Shown: piece by piece, positions 22,469 to 34,065 of the stretch
Layout: the number at the start of each line of letters is the position of its first letter
How positions within the stretch are numbered: position 1 is the stretch's first letter
Assembly (NCBI GenBank): GCA_026120035.1
Contig: JALRME010000018.1
Location: forward strand, 310,001 to 374,000
DNA: 64,000 bases
Reading direction: 5' to 3'
Origin: Coleophoma eucalyptorum
Lineage: Eukaryota > Ascomycota > Leotiomycetes > Helotiales > Dermateaceae
Notes under the pieces: generated by a model
What the model was told of the DNA's origin: nothing
Seen by the model: the letters and a program-made list of their open reading frames with translations, nothing else
Databases searched by the model: none
Made by a program: the position numbers and the translations under genes

Positions 22469-24100
22469 ACATCTCATGCGTATTTAGAGACAACCAGAGC
22501 GTTATTGGAAGACATATACAACAATGTTTGGGCTGGTGGACCAGAGTTGGGTTTTAGTCAGGCTTTTGCATATTGGTCGTTATGTTTGTATGTGTGTGCA
22601 TGTATGTTGTTGAAGAGGAGCTGGGCCGAAGCTCGTGTGGACTGGGCAATGATAACCCCCAAGAGTAACCTAGGCGTGTTGCTGGAGGAAGATGATATTG
22701 CTTTTCAACAATACAATATATGTCATTGTCTGTCCTGAATTTCTTCTGATACAATGATTGCATAAAGGATATTGAAATATACATGTGACAGCAAGCATCT
22801 TCATGGCAGCTACAACCGTACGAAATCCTACTTATGATTCAATGAGGGATATGACCTTAGGATAATACCCATCGACTCAGAAGGCAAGAGAGTGTATCTG
22901 ACGAGAAGTATGGCGTGCCAGTCGACATATACGCATGTGCTGAAGCTCTTTTTGTTTTCCAAGCAGAGCCATTAGCATATTATTATGAACGTGACAGCGA
23001 GAGTGATCTGGTGTATGCAACTTATTTGAGATGTGGAATTTTGATTCATTTGAACAGCAGTATTCGCGCGACTAAGAGGTATTTTAGCGACGTGTGCTAA
23101 TGTGAAAATAGAGAGGTAATTCGTGGATTGGGTAGAAGCCAACAAATTCCGAAGGGCATTCAATGGGATTGAGAGACTCCCATCCCTATTTTCACCTACT
23201 AGCTCTTTAAGATCTGAGACTGTTCTTACAATGGCTCAGAAGGCTGTCGCAGTTGCTGACTAGCCCGTCGCCGTGGTAAAGTATCCGTCATGTCCTTCCG
23301 AGGCGTCTGGGTGACCGTGAGTCCAGACGGTTTCTAGCGGATTTACTGAAGTATCCATGCTGTCGCAACCACTTGACGGATGCCTTAAGGCTTAGTTTCT
23401 CAGCCTAGAAGCACTTGTTGCTCTTCACGATCCCCCAAATAGCCTCAATGCCTTCTTTATGCAAGGCTAGCAGACCTTGTCTGGAGAACCTACGGCACCT
23501 TGGGAATTAGGGACCGCCGATAAGTCAATCTTGGACAGAAGAAACTCATAATCAAAAGGTTTATCATAGAGCGGCAGAGCTTCGACAGTAGTATCGAGCG
23601 CATATGGACGATCCTGCATGGCCGAACCTTGAGGAACATGTAGTCTGACTGGTGTCCGGAACTCACCTTGGGCCAGAGGTTGTGCTGTTGCCCTGTTCTG
23701 GTTAGCAATTGTTAGTAAGCAAAGGCTTTGCCGCGTCCGAGCTATCACGGCAGATGTCTTTGGAGCGAGAGCGGGGCATTCTCAGTGCTGGGCGTGAGGT
23801 AGAGAGCGAGAGGTAGGTATGCTCGGTGGGTTAACCAACGGCGCTGCTTATGTAATGATGTAAGATACCACCTGTTCCTGTATACGGGAACGAGAGCGGG
23901 AACGAGACCACAGGGGCGACAAGGATCTCGTCCCTGAAGGGGAAGTGGGATGTAGTATTTGGACATGATTCCACCCCTCATCTCAGCGGGGTATAAAGCG
24001 AAAGGTAAGTTCAGATAGTTGCAATTCTTCACCACGCCCTGGGTTATCTTGCGCCTGGTGCACTGAACGCATCCAAAGTCCGCCAATCTCGCCGTTCACA
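22469..24100. other. Intergenic region with possible decayed coding material
   Basis: The first part is the 3' side of the peptide gene. On the minus strand, 23745-23230 holds stretches that look coding-like in two frames (for example KPFDYEFLLSKIDLS, and EGIEAIWGIVKSNKC in a shifted frame) separated by stops, suggesting a broken gene or element. I do not recognise the family. Confidence 0.25.
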
Positions 24101-24712
24101 ATGGCATCCACCATTGAATTTAAGTATGCCAATTATGAAGGAACCCCTCCTTCGGCATCCACCACCTCCTTCACCATCACTCCCAAGGTCGGAGTCGACA
24201 TCTGGCGAAAGCCACCGGCCACCCACGTTTTCGATGCTCCTATGCTCTACAAGAGCTTCCCGCTCTCCAAATTCCTCCGCACTCGCGTGACCGTGTCCGC
24301 CAAATGGCAAACCCTCTACGACCAAGGCGGCCTGGTCTTTATTATGCCCCAAGCCGACGGCACAAAGAAGTGGATCAAGTCGGGCATTGAGTTCTACAAA
24401 GGCCAGCCCTTTGTGAGTACAGTCAGTGCCGATAACTGGGCCGACTGGAGTTTGGCCGAGACCGACAAGGCAAAGCCCGAAGAATTGACCTTGGAGTTTG
24501 AGAGGATGCCCAAGGATGATACTCTCTGGGTCTACATTGTGCGAGGCGGCGACAGGATACCCGTCCGGGAGGTGACTTGGGCTTTGGATGATCCTACGGG
24601 TGCTGCTGAGTGCTGGGTTGGTGTGTATGTTGCGAAGCCTACACCTAGCGCCGAGGGCGTTGAAGATTTGGTGGCGTCATTTAAAAATTTCCAGCTTGAT
24701 CTCCGCGATTGA
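24101..24712 (+). CDS. DUF1349 family protein
   Basis: A single-exon 203-residue protein with no signal peptide or membrane segment. The pattern (DIWRKPP near the start, KWQTLYDQGGLVF, KSGIEFYKGQPFVSTV, LWVYIVRGGDRIPVREVTWA, CWVGVYVAKP) matches DUF1349 (PF07081), a concanavalin-like beta-sandwich family related to YesU-type proteins, found in bacteria and fungi and usually cytosolic. Function is not established; carbohydrate binding is suggested by fold. It lies 87 bp from the end of the convergent PLP decarboxylase. GC-rich relative to its AT-rich flanks. Confidence 0.85.
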   Translation: MASTIEFKYANYEGTPPSASTTSFTITPKVGVDIWRKPPATHVFDAPMLYKSFPLSKFLRTRVTVSAKWQTLYDQGGLVFIMPQADGTKKWIKSGIEFYKGQPFVSTVSADNWADWSLAETDKAKPEELTLEFERMPKDDTLWVYIVRGGDRIPVREVTWALDDPTGAAECWVGVYVAKPTPSAEGVEDLVASFKNFQLDLRD

Positions 24713-24739
24713 ACAAATATTTAATACAAATGAGAGCAA

Positions 24740-24765
24740 ATTATTATTATTGTTATTATTATTCT
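24740..24765. repeat. TTA-rich microsatellite
   Basis: An imperfect ATT/TTA trinucleotide run in the short gap between the convergent DUF1349 and decarboxylase genes. Non-coding. Confidence 0.7.
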
Positions 24766-24799
24766 TTAACTGGATAAAAAGCGCTGGTGAGAAACGTCC

Positions 24800-26326
24800 T
24801 CAGACTTTCACCACTTCTTCCAATACCTTCTTTATGAGCTCCAGATCTCTGTTAACGTCTACCTTCCAGGTGCTGACGGCAAATCTAACTGCTGGTTTCC
24901 CATCCCATGCGGTCCCACTGACATAGATCTTTCTAGTTCCGTTTATTCGTTTAACCAATTCTGCATTCGTAGTATCGTCCTTTGCTCGGAATAAGACCAC
25001 AATATGTGTGTCCTTAAAGTCGTCCCCACTCGCAGCAAGCACTTCATAAGCTCCATGACCATGCAAAAAGCTAGCAATGCCTCTGGCTAACCTGACCTGA
25101 CGGACAAACATCTCTTGCATCCCAACCAGCCCATAAGATACCAGTACCGCATATACCGGCAGTGCTCGGAATCGGCGTGAATTTTCCAGTCCGATGTTAA
25201 TCGGCGAGGGGATGGAAGATGGGCCAGCGGAAAGATATGCGGCATTTGGGTTCTGGAATGTCTTGGGTAGAATCTCCGCAGATCGGCTCAAAAAGAAACC
25301 ACAGTCGTACGGAACGTTGAGCATCTTGTGACCATCACCTGTAATTGAGTCTGCAAGTTCAAGACCAGATGTTGCTGTCCGCAGAGCCGAAAATTCCGGA
25401 GTGTCTGGCAGAGCGCGAGCAAAGAGACCAAATGCTGTTGGAAAATTGTCAGTAAATATCTTAGCAAAGAAGATGAAGCACATACCTCCATCTACATGTA
25501 GCCACGCCCCATATTGGTCACACAACTTCCGGATCTCCTGCATTGTCTCTAAGCCATCTGTCGCAAATTTACCGGTGTTGACTTCACCAGCACTAATCGC
25601 AACAATGCTCACACAACCGCTTTCAGCAAGCTTCAGGTTTTGCTCTAGGGCCTTTAGATCAATTTCCCAAGGATTCGCTCCTGAGATAGCCTTTACTGAA
25701 GCTCTGCCCAGGCCAACAATGCTTGCGGCTTTGTATAGCGAGCTGTGGCCGATAGATGTGAGGACCTGAACTTCAGTAATTCCAGCCTTGGCACAAGCCC
25801 GGAGGAGTCCCAGCTCGCCCACGCCTTGTTGCTCGCCAACCTTCTCAAGTCGCTTTGCAATAACGGCTTCCCTTCCACAGGCTAAGCCCAAGGTATTGGC
25901 TCCAGTAGCACCTGTGGTGAAAGTCCTTCCTAGCCACTGATCTGGGGATCCAATGTCAAGAAGTTCAATCAACATAGTCAGCGCCCTGTCTTCGACAACA
26001 GTGCTAACACTCTGATCTGGTAGATGCACGTGCACATTCTGATCAAATGCTGTGACAATATTGTCTGCAACCTCAGCAATTGGCAATACACCTCCAATTA
26101 CGAATCCATAGTAGTTTGCCGAAGTCTTGGGCCCATTGAAGCCAGGTGCTACGTCTTGGAGAAGATGTGTTGCTGTTGCTTCTTCTCCGAGGCCATTGTA
26201 GGGCAAAGAAGCGGGAAGAGAGTTGGCTGCTGCGGTTAGGGCAGCCGGTGAAGGAAGAGTATCTCCTGGCGTCGAATCAAGCACGGCACGAATCTTTTCG
26301 TATGAGGAAGAAATTGAGAAAGCCAT
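24800..26326 (-). CDS. PLP-dependent decarboxylase (aromatic-L-amino-acid/tyrosine decarboxylase family)
   Basis: Two exons (26326-25486 and 25434-24800) give 491 residues. The 51 bp intron (25485-25435) has no stop and is a multiple of three, so an unspliced read would also stay open, but splicing restores HVDGAFGLFARAL. Family marks: TTGATGANTLGL phosphate-binding region, Asp279 in HVDG contacting the PLP ring nitrogen, and the Schiff-base Lys317 in SITGDGHKMLNVPYDCGFF. Group II decarboxylases of this fold act on Tyr, DOPA, Trp, Glu or Asp; the substrate is not readable. It lies 2.3 kb beyond the tyrosine-rich peptide gene. A tailoring role is possible, but PLP enzymes of known dikaritin clusters (such as UstD) are a different fold type. 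Confidence 0.92.
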   Translation of the reverse strand: MAFSISSSYEKIRAVLDSTPGDTLPSPAALTAAANSLPASLPYNGLGEEATATHLLQDVAPGFNGPKTSANYYGFVIGGVLPIAEVADNIVTAFDQNVHVHLPDQSVSTVVEDRALTMLIELLDIGSPDQWLGRTFTTGATGANTLGLACGREAVIAKRLEKVGEQQGVGELGLLRACAKAGITEVQVLTSIGHSSLYKAASIVGLGRASVKAISGANPWEIDLKALEQNLKLAESGCVSIVAISAGEVNTGKFATDGLETMQEIRKLCDQYGAWLHVDGGMCFIFFAKIFTDNFPTAFGLFARALPDTPEFSALRTATSGLELADSITGDGHKMLNVPYDCGFFLSRSAEILPKTFQNPNAAYLSAGPSSIPSPINIGLENSRRFRALPVYAVLVSYGLVGMQEMFVRQVRLARGIASFLHGHGAYEVLAASGDDFKDTHIVVLFRAKDDTTNAELVKRINGTRKIYVSGTAWDGKPAVRFAVSTWKVDVNRDLELIKKVLEEVVKV

Positions 26327-27283
26327 GGTAAAGCAAGTAAATAAGTGTTATAATGAAGGACCACGCTTTTTGGGATGGGAGAGCGAAGCGTGAAGGAGAA
26401 GGGAGTAGACAAGCACACTACCGTAGAGCCAGGAATGAAGATAATATACCAAGTACCCGCTCTTCTAGATCAACTAACAAAGGCTTACCAGCCAGGTTTA
26501 CACTTGTTGTGTGAGTCACATAAATCCCCTATGCTCGTACCTTCGTGTGCCGCACGGTTATGGTTCTGACAGTTGAAGTTGACATTCACGCCTTAGTAAT
26601 TTATGTCGGGGCGATGAGAGATCGCAAACTCCTTCCTCCATCCTCAGGCCTTTACGTAAGCGACATCGGCATCTCAGTCTGGTGGGTCCTGGCACAGCAC
26701 CGCGAAGTCTCTCAGCGCCAGCTCATTGACAATAACAACGACAATCTCCATTTCGGGCCATCGAATCCATTTTAAAGGCTATCTCATGGTTCATCTAATC
26801 CCATCGGGATTTGATCTGATGTGAAGCCACGAAGCCTGCGGCAATCATTCCAAGAACTCCGAGAATTGGTCGATTGCAGAGTTGTCTCTTTTTCCGTGGA
26901 CAGACCTTGGACTTTTTCAGGTTGACTCGTAACGATTTAGCATCGTCGAGCTGGGGGTTTTGCCTTATAGGAAATTATCGCAGAAAGTGTCAAAATAGCT
27001 ATTTGTTTGTCGCTTCACAAAGGACGCCTTGTTTGTAAAGCGCTTCTTTGCTGGTTGTAAGTTTAACAACAGCGGCAGATTTATTGGTTACGATCATTTT
27101 GTTTCCATCTAGCTTTGAAGACGCATTTCATGGCCTTATATCTACCCACTTGGTTTCGAGACCGGTGCTTCTGAATTAGACAATATGAAAGATAAACGGC
27201 ATGGAGCAGACAATGGAGTGAAATGTAGGAACACTATTCTGAAATTACCTTTGGGGGTTTAAGATACTTTCTGTCCAATCTGC
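26327..27283. other. Intergenic stretch
   Basis: Upstream of the decarboxylase and downstream of the amidoligase. Only short motif-less ORFs. Confidence 0.5.
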
Positions 27284-28357
27284 TCAGTTCGAGGTAGTGT
27301 ACTCTACGATGTCGTGAATATCTGCCCTCTTTGCATAATAATCGGCCTGTTCATCCAATCCAATCGCCTTTAGAAGATCGATAACCGTGGTTCTGTCCTC
27401 TTCTGGCTGTAGAGCATGGACATCTTCGTACACAGTCATCTTCTCGAGCAAGGCGTCAAACTGGTCAGTTCCTGAAGTGCATCGACAGAACTGTATGATG
27501 CCTACGCAGACGTGTATCCATTGGGAAATCACGTCTTCGTCTAGCGACCCCTCATGCTGTCGGAACTCGATGGTGTTTTTCGTCTCGAAGTCGAATTCGG
27601 CACCACGCAAATTGAAGAAATTATATGCCATGTCTCTGGTACTGCAAGCCGAACCTGCAAGAACAGAAAGGCTAGTGAACGGTGTAGTAAGAAAGTGTCG
27701 GATCCCGTTCTCAACGGTCTCTATGCGATAATTTTGCTTCACCCATCCACTACTGTATCGCATCGACTTGCAGTACAGGTTAGATATGCGGTGTCTGGCA
27801 TGCAGGGTGTCGAAATAGTTCTCGAAGGTCCAAAAGAATGCTGCTAGGCGCCGAACAAGTGGCATATCGTATTCTTGGTTCCCTAGGCCGACATGAACAT
27901 GGTAGCCTGTACTCTTATTGGTGTTTAGCATGTAGTTTTCTGCCAGGACTCTGCATACTTTCTTGATATCAGCGATGGCATCTGGATAGTAATATCGTGC
28001 CGGGGATCGCAATTCAATGCCATACCAGTTGAATCTGTCGGCATCTCGGCCTACGGGGAACTCAATACTAGCGTCTCCGCCAAGTTGCCATTTTGTAAAG
28101 TCTTCTTCTCCATTCATATCCACGTTGCAGTCGATACCTGCATTGACTAATACCTGGCACATGTGTTCCTGGACTGTTAGCTTCGATGGTGCAATAGGAA
28201 TCGAATCACCTTCCTCCCAGTTTCTGGCATCCATTGCTGTCGGTGGGATGTATTGGCATCGGGTTCGATATTCTTCTGCTGTAAGTGCCTCATGTGGGGT
28301 TTTGAGAAAAGCGACTGAAAATTCTAGTTCAATTCCGAAAGATAGTGCTGTTTCCAT
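27284..28357 (-). CDS. Amidoligase-family protein
   Basis: A single-exon 357-residue protein. It opens with SFGIELEF, then shows WYGIELRSP, KSTGYHVHVGLG and TKNTIEFRQHEGSLD, the ordered signatures of the amidoligase family (PF12224) within the glutamine synthetase/GCS2 fold. The paired acidic residues of GIELEF and the EFRQHEG loop are expected metal/ATP ligands. Family members are predicted to form amide or isopeptide bonds, often on peptides or proteins; fungal members are uncharacterised as far as I know. No targeting signal, so probably cytosolic. Its closeness to the putative RiPP block (about 5.9 kb from the peptide) is intriguing but not proof of linkage. Confidence 0.85.
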   Translation of the reverse strand: METALSFGIELEFSVAFLKTPHEALTAEEYRTRCQYIPPTAMDARNWEEGDSIPIAPSKLTVQEHMCQVLVNAGIDCNVDMNGEEDFTKWQLGGDASIEFPVGRDADRFNWYGIELRSPARYYYPDAIADIKKVCRVLAENYMLNTNKSTGYHVHVGLGNQEYDMPLVRRLAAFFWTFENYFDTLHARHRISNLYCKSMRYSSGWVKQNYRIETVENGIRHFLTTPFTSLSVLAGSACSTRDMAYNFFNLRGAEFDFETKNTIEFRQHEGSLDEDVISQWIHVCVGIIQFCRCTSGTDQFDALLEKMTVYEDVHALQPEEDRTTVIDLLKAIGLDEQADYYAKRADIHDIVEYTTSN

Positions 28358-29206
28358 GACAATTGGCTAACTGATGAAGGCTACTAATTAAAGTAGTTCT
28401 GATATGAAAATTGTTTGTAAAATGGGGAATATGGTGATTAGTTCCTGGTTTCACAGTTGAGTGTTTTGCAAGGTAATTGTATTCAGCTCTTTGGTTAAAT
28501 ATTGAAGGATCGTTCTTTGATACCAGAGCTTTCAAAGCAGGCAAAACAATGCTCTTTATTGATTTGAACCATTAAACAAAAGGAAATGTGATTAAACAAA
28601 AGTGCCACCACAGAGGAGAGTCTCGGCTTTATGATATGACAAAGGACGTAGAATAAGAAAAGATAGATATGTGATCCTTTGTTGGAAATTTGGACATTGG
28701 ATATTTTTGCACTGCTCTGTATCATTCTGAGTGGGAACAAAGTGACTTTCTGGGGCGAGGAAGTATCACTGGAAGAAAGCGACAAATGAATCGAAGATAG
28801 CACCTCAAGACTTAGCATAATCCAGAATACACATTTATGGAACTACGCTATTCAAAGTGTGGCACTAGGCTGACTATAGCATGGAAGTTTGAATTCATAA
28901 AGGTTGCTTGGTGAAGGGTAGAGGGGCAATAAGCCAAAAGTATCAAGGCTATAGTTTTGCACCTTTTACTAAACTATAGATAGAGTGAAATATATCGAGT
29001 TAGAACGTCTTTACCCGCATAAACTGCGCGGAATTTTGCTATCAGGCTACTGTCAGGATGTTTACTTGGTCTTAGTCTCTCCCATCAGCCACAGCCGAGC
29101 AACGCCGAGCCCCGCCGGCAGGTTAAACTATTAGGTTGCTTAAATGTCTTTAAAGATGCTGCATCATTTCAACATACCATGAGATAGCCGCGATACTGCC
29201 AAAATT
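28358..29206. other. Divergent intergenic region
   Basis: Lies between the head-to-head amidoligase and SMP-30 genes. No credible gene. Confidence 0.5.
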
Positions 29207-30328
29207 ATGTCTCCGCCCGTTGAGACAGTAACAATTAATGAAGTATGGCATCGCAACACCCCCGTCAACAAACTCGGCGAAAGTCCTATTTACCGACCGA
29301 GCGACTCCACCTTGCACTGGATTGATATGATGAGCTCTCCCTCCGAAGTACATATTCTTCACATAGACCCAATTTCAGGAGATGCTCTGGAAGGCCAATC
29401 AAAAATCCTCAAAGTTCAAGGAGACTATAGTTTGTCATGTATAGCCTTCCGAGAAGGAATCCCCGATAGCTATATCGTTGGCTATCGGTATGGAATTGCA
29501 TTCCTTGATGAGAAGACGGGGAAGCTGGATGTTGTGAGGGAATTGGTTGAGAAGGAGAAGAGGGAGAGTTTGTGGTGTAATGACGGTGCCGTGGATCCAC
29601 AAGGACGGTTTTGGATCGGTGAAGTTGATTTAACGACGGTGAATGCCGTGGTTCAAGGAAAGGCTTATGAAAAGCCAAGAGGCAGGTTGTGGAGGTTTGA
29701 TGGTAGATCTGGTGAGTGTGTTGTTATGAAAAGTAGGATTGGCTGTGGAAATGGTTTGGGCTGGACGATGGATGGGAAGAGATGTGAGTTGAATACCAAT
29801 GCTATTCAAATACTGTTATTGACAGGCAAAAGTCTTCTATAATGATTCCGTAACTCAGGTCGTCAGTCGATACGACTTCGACGGTATGACTGGGAATCTA
29901 TCGAACCAGAAGGACATTATAAGCGGTCTTGATAATGGACGTATTAAGCTAGGAGTTTTAAATGATGGAATGGTTATTGAGTAATATCCACATCCCCTCG
30001 CTTCCCTCAACCACTAATATTTGGCAGCCAGAGTGACAATATCTGGATTGCAATGTGGATGGATTCTAGCGTTCAGGTCTACAATCCCGACGGTATTCTC
30101 TTGAAAAGGATTTTCTTCCCAGCGAAGTGTGTTGCGTGCCCTGCTTGGGGTGGAAGAAATCTCGACTTTCTATATATCACCAGCGCACAACCACTTGTGG
30201 AGAAGCCTGCACCTGGTGACAAAGGTGGTCATATCTTTCGCTATAAAGAAGATAATGTACGAGGGGTTGCAAAATGTGAATTTGTTGGAGGCAGACTAGG
30301 TGGCTCGCGCGTCAAAGGCAAGCTGTGA
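29207..30328 (+). CDS. SMP-30/gluconolactonase/LRE-like family protein
   Basis: Three exons (29207-29783, 29833-29980, 30028-30328) encode 341 residues. The second exon must start after an AAG acceptor (not the earlier CAG, which leads to a stop), giving DGKRFFYNDSVTQVVSRYDFDG. The beta-propeller family marks are LGESPIYRPSDSTLHWIDM, metal-site CNDGAVDPQGRFWIGEVD, GCGNGLGWTMDGKR and DNIWIAMWMDSSVQVYNPDG. Glu24 of LGESP, Asn in CNDGA and the GNGLGW asparagine are the usual divalent-metal ligands. Such enzymes hydrolyse sugar or other lactones in the cytosol. The substrate is unknown. An alternative is a diisopropyl-fluorophosphatase-like lactonase of the same fold. Confidence 0.9.
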
Positions 30329-30489
30329 TATTGTCGTAGGTTCCGAGCGACGAAGGTCTCTAGGCGCAAGCTTTAATCTCATAATTTTGGCATAGTAAAA
30401 GTGTTTTGAAGTCCATATTTATATCTCACAACTATAGTATTTACGTCAGAGCGCTGACACGAAATATTTACATAGAAAAATGCCAAACA

Positions 30490-32793
30490 CTATACAACAC
30501 CGGTGACTAAAGGAGCTACCATACCGGCATAAGTCGGATCCGCACCATCTTTCAGAGTCACACTACTCATCTCTCCTTGGAAGTCGTCGCCACCAATAGC
30601 AGCTATGGGAGCCTCAATACTCATAGGGATTCCCCAAACGAAAGAATTGTCATAGTAACCCAGTGTCGCAGTGAATTCGTATGTCGTAGAGGTTGTGCTG
30701 TTTTCCGGTGTTACGCTGAAGTAGGTTGCGTTATTAATACCGACAACATCTACATTGGTCCAGCTACCAACTGGCAAGGTGTAGTTGAGTATAAATGAGT
30801 TACCATGGGTAATGAACATCACATTGTCGATACTGCCGTTGCCAGCTTTCAAAGTTGATGCATTTCCAGAGAAGAGAGTTCCTGGAACACTGGAAGTCGG
30901 CTTTACTGAGAAGGAGAGGGTGTAGTTGCGTCCTTTAGATGCGAGTGGCGTGGTGACCGAGCATCCTGGGCTCAACTTCAGTACTGAACTTGAAATGCTG
31001 CAATTGCCAACTAGCTTTCCATCGTAGCCATTTCCAGACTTATCAGTAATGATAGAGGAAGAGTTCGCAAAGTCGTAGGAGAATATCGTGCTCGTCTTGG
31101 ACGCAACAATTCGGTCGAGGTTCTGTCCTGGGATAGCAGCGTGCAGTGTCTCGAAGATCTCATAGTACTCATCCTCGAGAAGATCACCACCCCATTGCTT
31201 GTCGCCAAGTGCCGGAAGCGCATCGCGAACTGCATAGTATGCTTCAATAACTGAGCTAACGTTTGGACCAAAGTCATTCCACAAGACCGGCATCTGACCA
31301 AGGACCATAGGATTGTCTCTTGGGGGATTGTTAGTCGCGTTGCTCGTATCAAAGATATTGGGGGCGTATGGTCCGCCTCCTGGAGCTCCATAGAAGACTC
31401 TGGTCAAATTCAGCTTCTGTGGATAACTACCGGACCATTTGTTCACAGCATAGAAGCCATCGTCGGAGTTCAAGACACTGTAATTGTTCATGATGAAGTC
31501 GTAATAAGGGTTGGCCTCGAAGAATTCCCAGTGTTGAATAGAGACCTCGGTGCTGACTTGAGTGCCGCCAACGGAATCAGAAGGTGGAAATGTTCCCCAG
31601 ATTCGAACACTCTTGTTCGATAATTGACTAACGTATTCGTGGAGAGTGTTGACATAATCGTTATATTCTGGAATCTCTGAACTGCTATATTCATCTGCAC
31701 CTAGGTGAATTGTTTTTGAGTGAAACCACGGAATGAAAGTACTCCAAATAGTCTCCATCGTAGGTATCGTGTCCGGGTATGAGATATTCAACATGCTAAA
31801 ATCGGTGCTGAGAGCTAATTCCGGCTTCCACTGTGTAATGACTAAGCTATGTCCAGGAGTATCGAATTCTGGTATGATAGTCACTCCTCGTGATGCACAA
31901 GATTGCTGCATGTTCTCCATATCAGATTGGTAGTACGACTCGTTAGGTCGGATGTTAAGTCCTTCAAGTGCTGGTTCAGGTGAGTTCGGTCTGAATGCAG
32001 AGTACTGAGAAAGCTTTCGATCCATAGTGATGTCTGGATTTAAATTCGATGCATCACTCATGTGCACGTGGAATGTGTTCTGCTTGAAGAAAGACAAATA
32101 GGAGCACATCTCAATAATGAACTCAGGTGGGTAGTAATAACGTCCCGCATCGATCTGTTGTCGCGATTAGCAAAGGAATCGGAGAATAAAGAGCCCAAAA
32201 GATTTTACCATGAATCCTCTGATACCCCAGCCAGGTGAATCAGTAGCCGTTCCCAAGCTCAGCTCATTGTTTCCTAGGACAGCCTGTTGCATAATGGTTC
32301 TGGTGGCCCACCATGCACCGAGCGGGCTTGCTCCCTCGACTACGATTCCATCTGCAGTGATGTCAAGAGAGTAGCCTTCAGAGGTATGACGACCTGCAGC
32401 ATCGAGATAAGCGCTTGAATTCCCGAGCGTCAAAAATATAGAGCCGGAAAGTGATCCATTGCCAGTAGTAACAGGAATGTCCAATCCAAGAGATGAGGAA
32501 AGGTCAGAGCTGAAAGTTTTCGCAAAGCTCAATAATGTTGGAGGAATTAATGTCTCGCCATCATTGTTGACGGCGTCTTTGTATGCTGCATCAACAATTA
32601 TGGACTTCACCAAGTCCAGGGAAAATGTTCCCGTGCTGTTGGACTGAACGAATGGTACTGTTGGAATTCCAAGCAATCTAGCAGCTATCATCAAGATTAG
32701 TTCTTGTGCAATTATAATTTAGATGGCAGATTTACAAGTGTGGGTTGGAAGTAGAGCCCCAACTAGGAGTGCTGCCTCAAGAGTGAACTGCAT
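30490..32793 (-). CDS. Secreted GH20 beta-hexosaminidase-like protein
   Basis: Three exons on the minus strand (32793-32736, 32684-32209, 32154-30490) give 732 residues. Exon 1 is a signal peptide (MQFTLEAALLVGALLPTHT). An N-terminal GH20b-like domain (about 25-170) precedes the TIM barrel, which opens after the intron with IDAGRYYYPPEF and HVHMSD. Catalytic Asp-Glu lies in HLGADEYSSSEI (about 332-333), the substrate-assisted pair of GH20, and PEFDTPGHS is also conserved. A C-terminal beta-sandwich (about 520-720), rich in N-x-S/T sequons, resembles a LamG/concanavalin domain. It probably releases N-acetylhexosamine from chitin oligomers or glycans outside the cell. Confidence 0.9.
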
Positions 32794-34065
32794 TGCTAGA
32801 TACGGGATGATGCCAAGCACACACCACAGATGCGATGGAAATCCCCAAGTCATTCTGCTCGTCCATTTATATACAATATCAGGAGTAGAGGAGTAGCCAT
32901 CCGCAAAGCTACCCATGTCGGGACGGAAGCATCCCAAATGAGTTCAACGACAAGGAAGGTAACGTTGCCAAACTCTGTTTAATTTTGCTTCTGCCCTGAA
33001 CGACTTCATCGCAAGCACAAGTCCCCCGAAAGTGGGGTAGGGAGTGGGGCAGAGATATCGCAAGATAACGGAGATAAATCCATCCAGCTTTACAATTGGC
33101 AAAGCAGTTTGGGTCATACCCCTCCCCCTCCTGTTTTAATTTCCAAGATCACGAGGACTTGAAGACTAAAATCGCACTGAAGACTTGATTCAAGAGGTTT
33201 TGGTGTCGGTGCCTGACGATTCCGTTCTGCCGTTATGCAGCAACTGGCACTTTAACCGGTGATCGACACAGGGGTTATGGGATGTTGTGCCTGGCTTGTA
33301 CGTTCTCGGTAGGTTACAAGCATTTGATAAAGATCAGATGTAACAATACCATCGTATGGCGCAAGATCCACCGAAAACAACCCCAAATCTGCACCGTTTT
33401 CTCTTCTGGTAACAGCGTCATACATCGTAAGATTTACTCTCCTCGGCTAAAATATCAACGGTCAACCAAAGCCTTAGCGAGCGAGCACGGTTCCTCAAAA
33501 ACTTCAGCTTCCAAAGACTTGTTGAACCAGTCTCATTCAACGGAGCTACTACGACCTGTGACTTGGCTCCGGTATCGCTTATTGCTCTAATCTGAGTCAT
33601 GTATGCTTTTCAATGCTCTGATGGCTATGTTTCTTGAATCCTATAACCTACACGTCTTAGGAATAGGCAGAATATCCTCGGTGGCGACCAAGATGTAGAC
33701 TCCCCGTGAATATTAACCCAAATAGAAGGTTATGAAAGGTCATCTGATAATTAAGCATTAAGAGGTTCAATTCTACCTACTAGAGTAAAGGGAAAGTTCT
33801 CGGTTATTTGTTACCTCGTTTGTGAGACGCTGGTGCGCATATGCTCCCTTCTAAATGTTCACAGGTCCCGCGGATCCTAATAAGACTGTGTGATGGGGGA
33901 TAATGCTGATTAAATAGGCGTAGATCACCAAATATTATCTAGTCAATGAATAACTGCTTCGCTTTCTTATGCGAAAGATTGACAGGCAATTGAAGAATGA
34001 TACTATTCATAATAAGAAGTTTTCATCCTTAGAAGATATTTAAAACCCCTACAGCCTTTCATTTA
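32794..34065. other. Gene-free intergenic stretch
   Basis: Upstream of the hexosaminidase and 3' of the P450. Only scattered short ORFs; AT-rich toward 33,900. Confidence 0.5.

Noticed and set aside
22505..22738. Open frame just after the precursor peptide, reachable by a possible GTAAAC donor overlapping its stop codon
   Set aside because: The joined protein would lack any motif, the donor lies on the last lysine codons, and the downstream frame looks like ordinary 3' UTR. Kept only as a reason to test transcripts.
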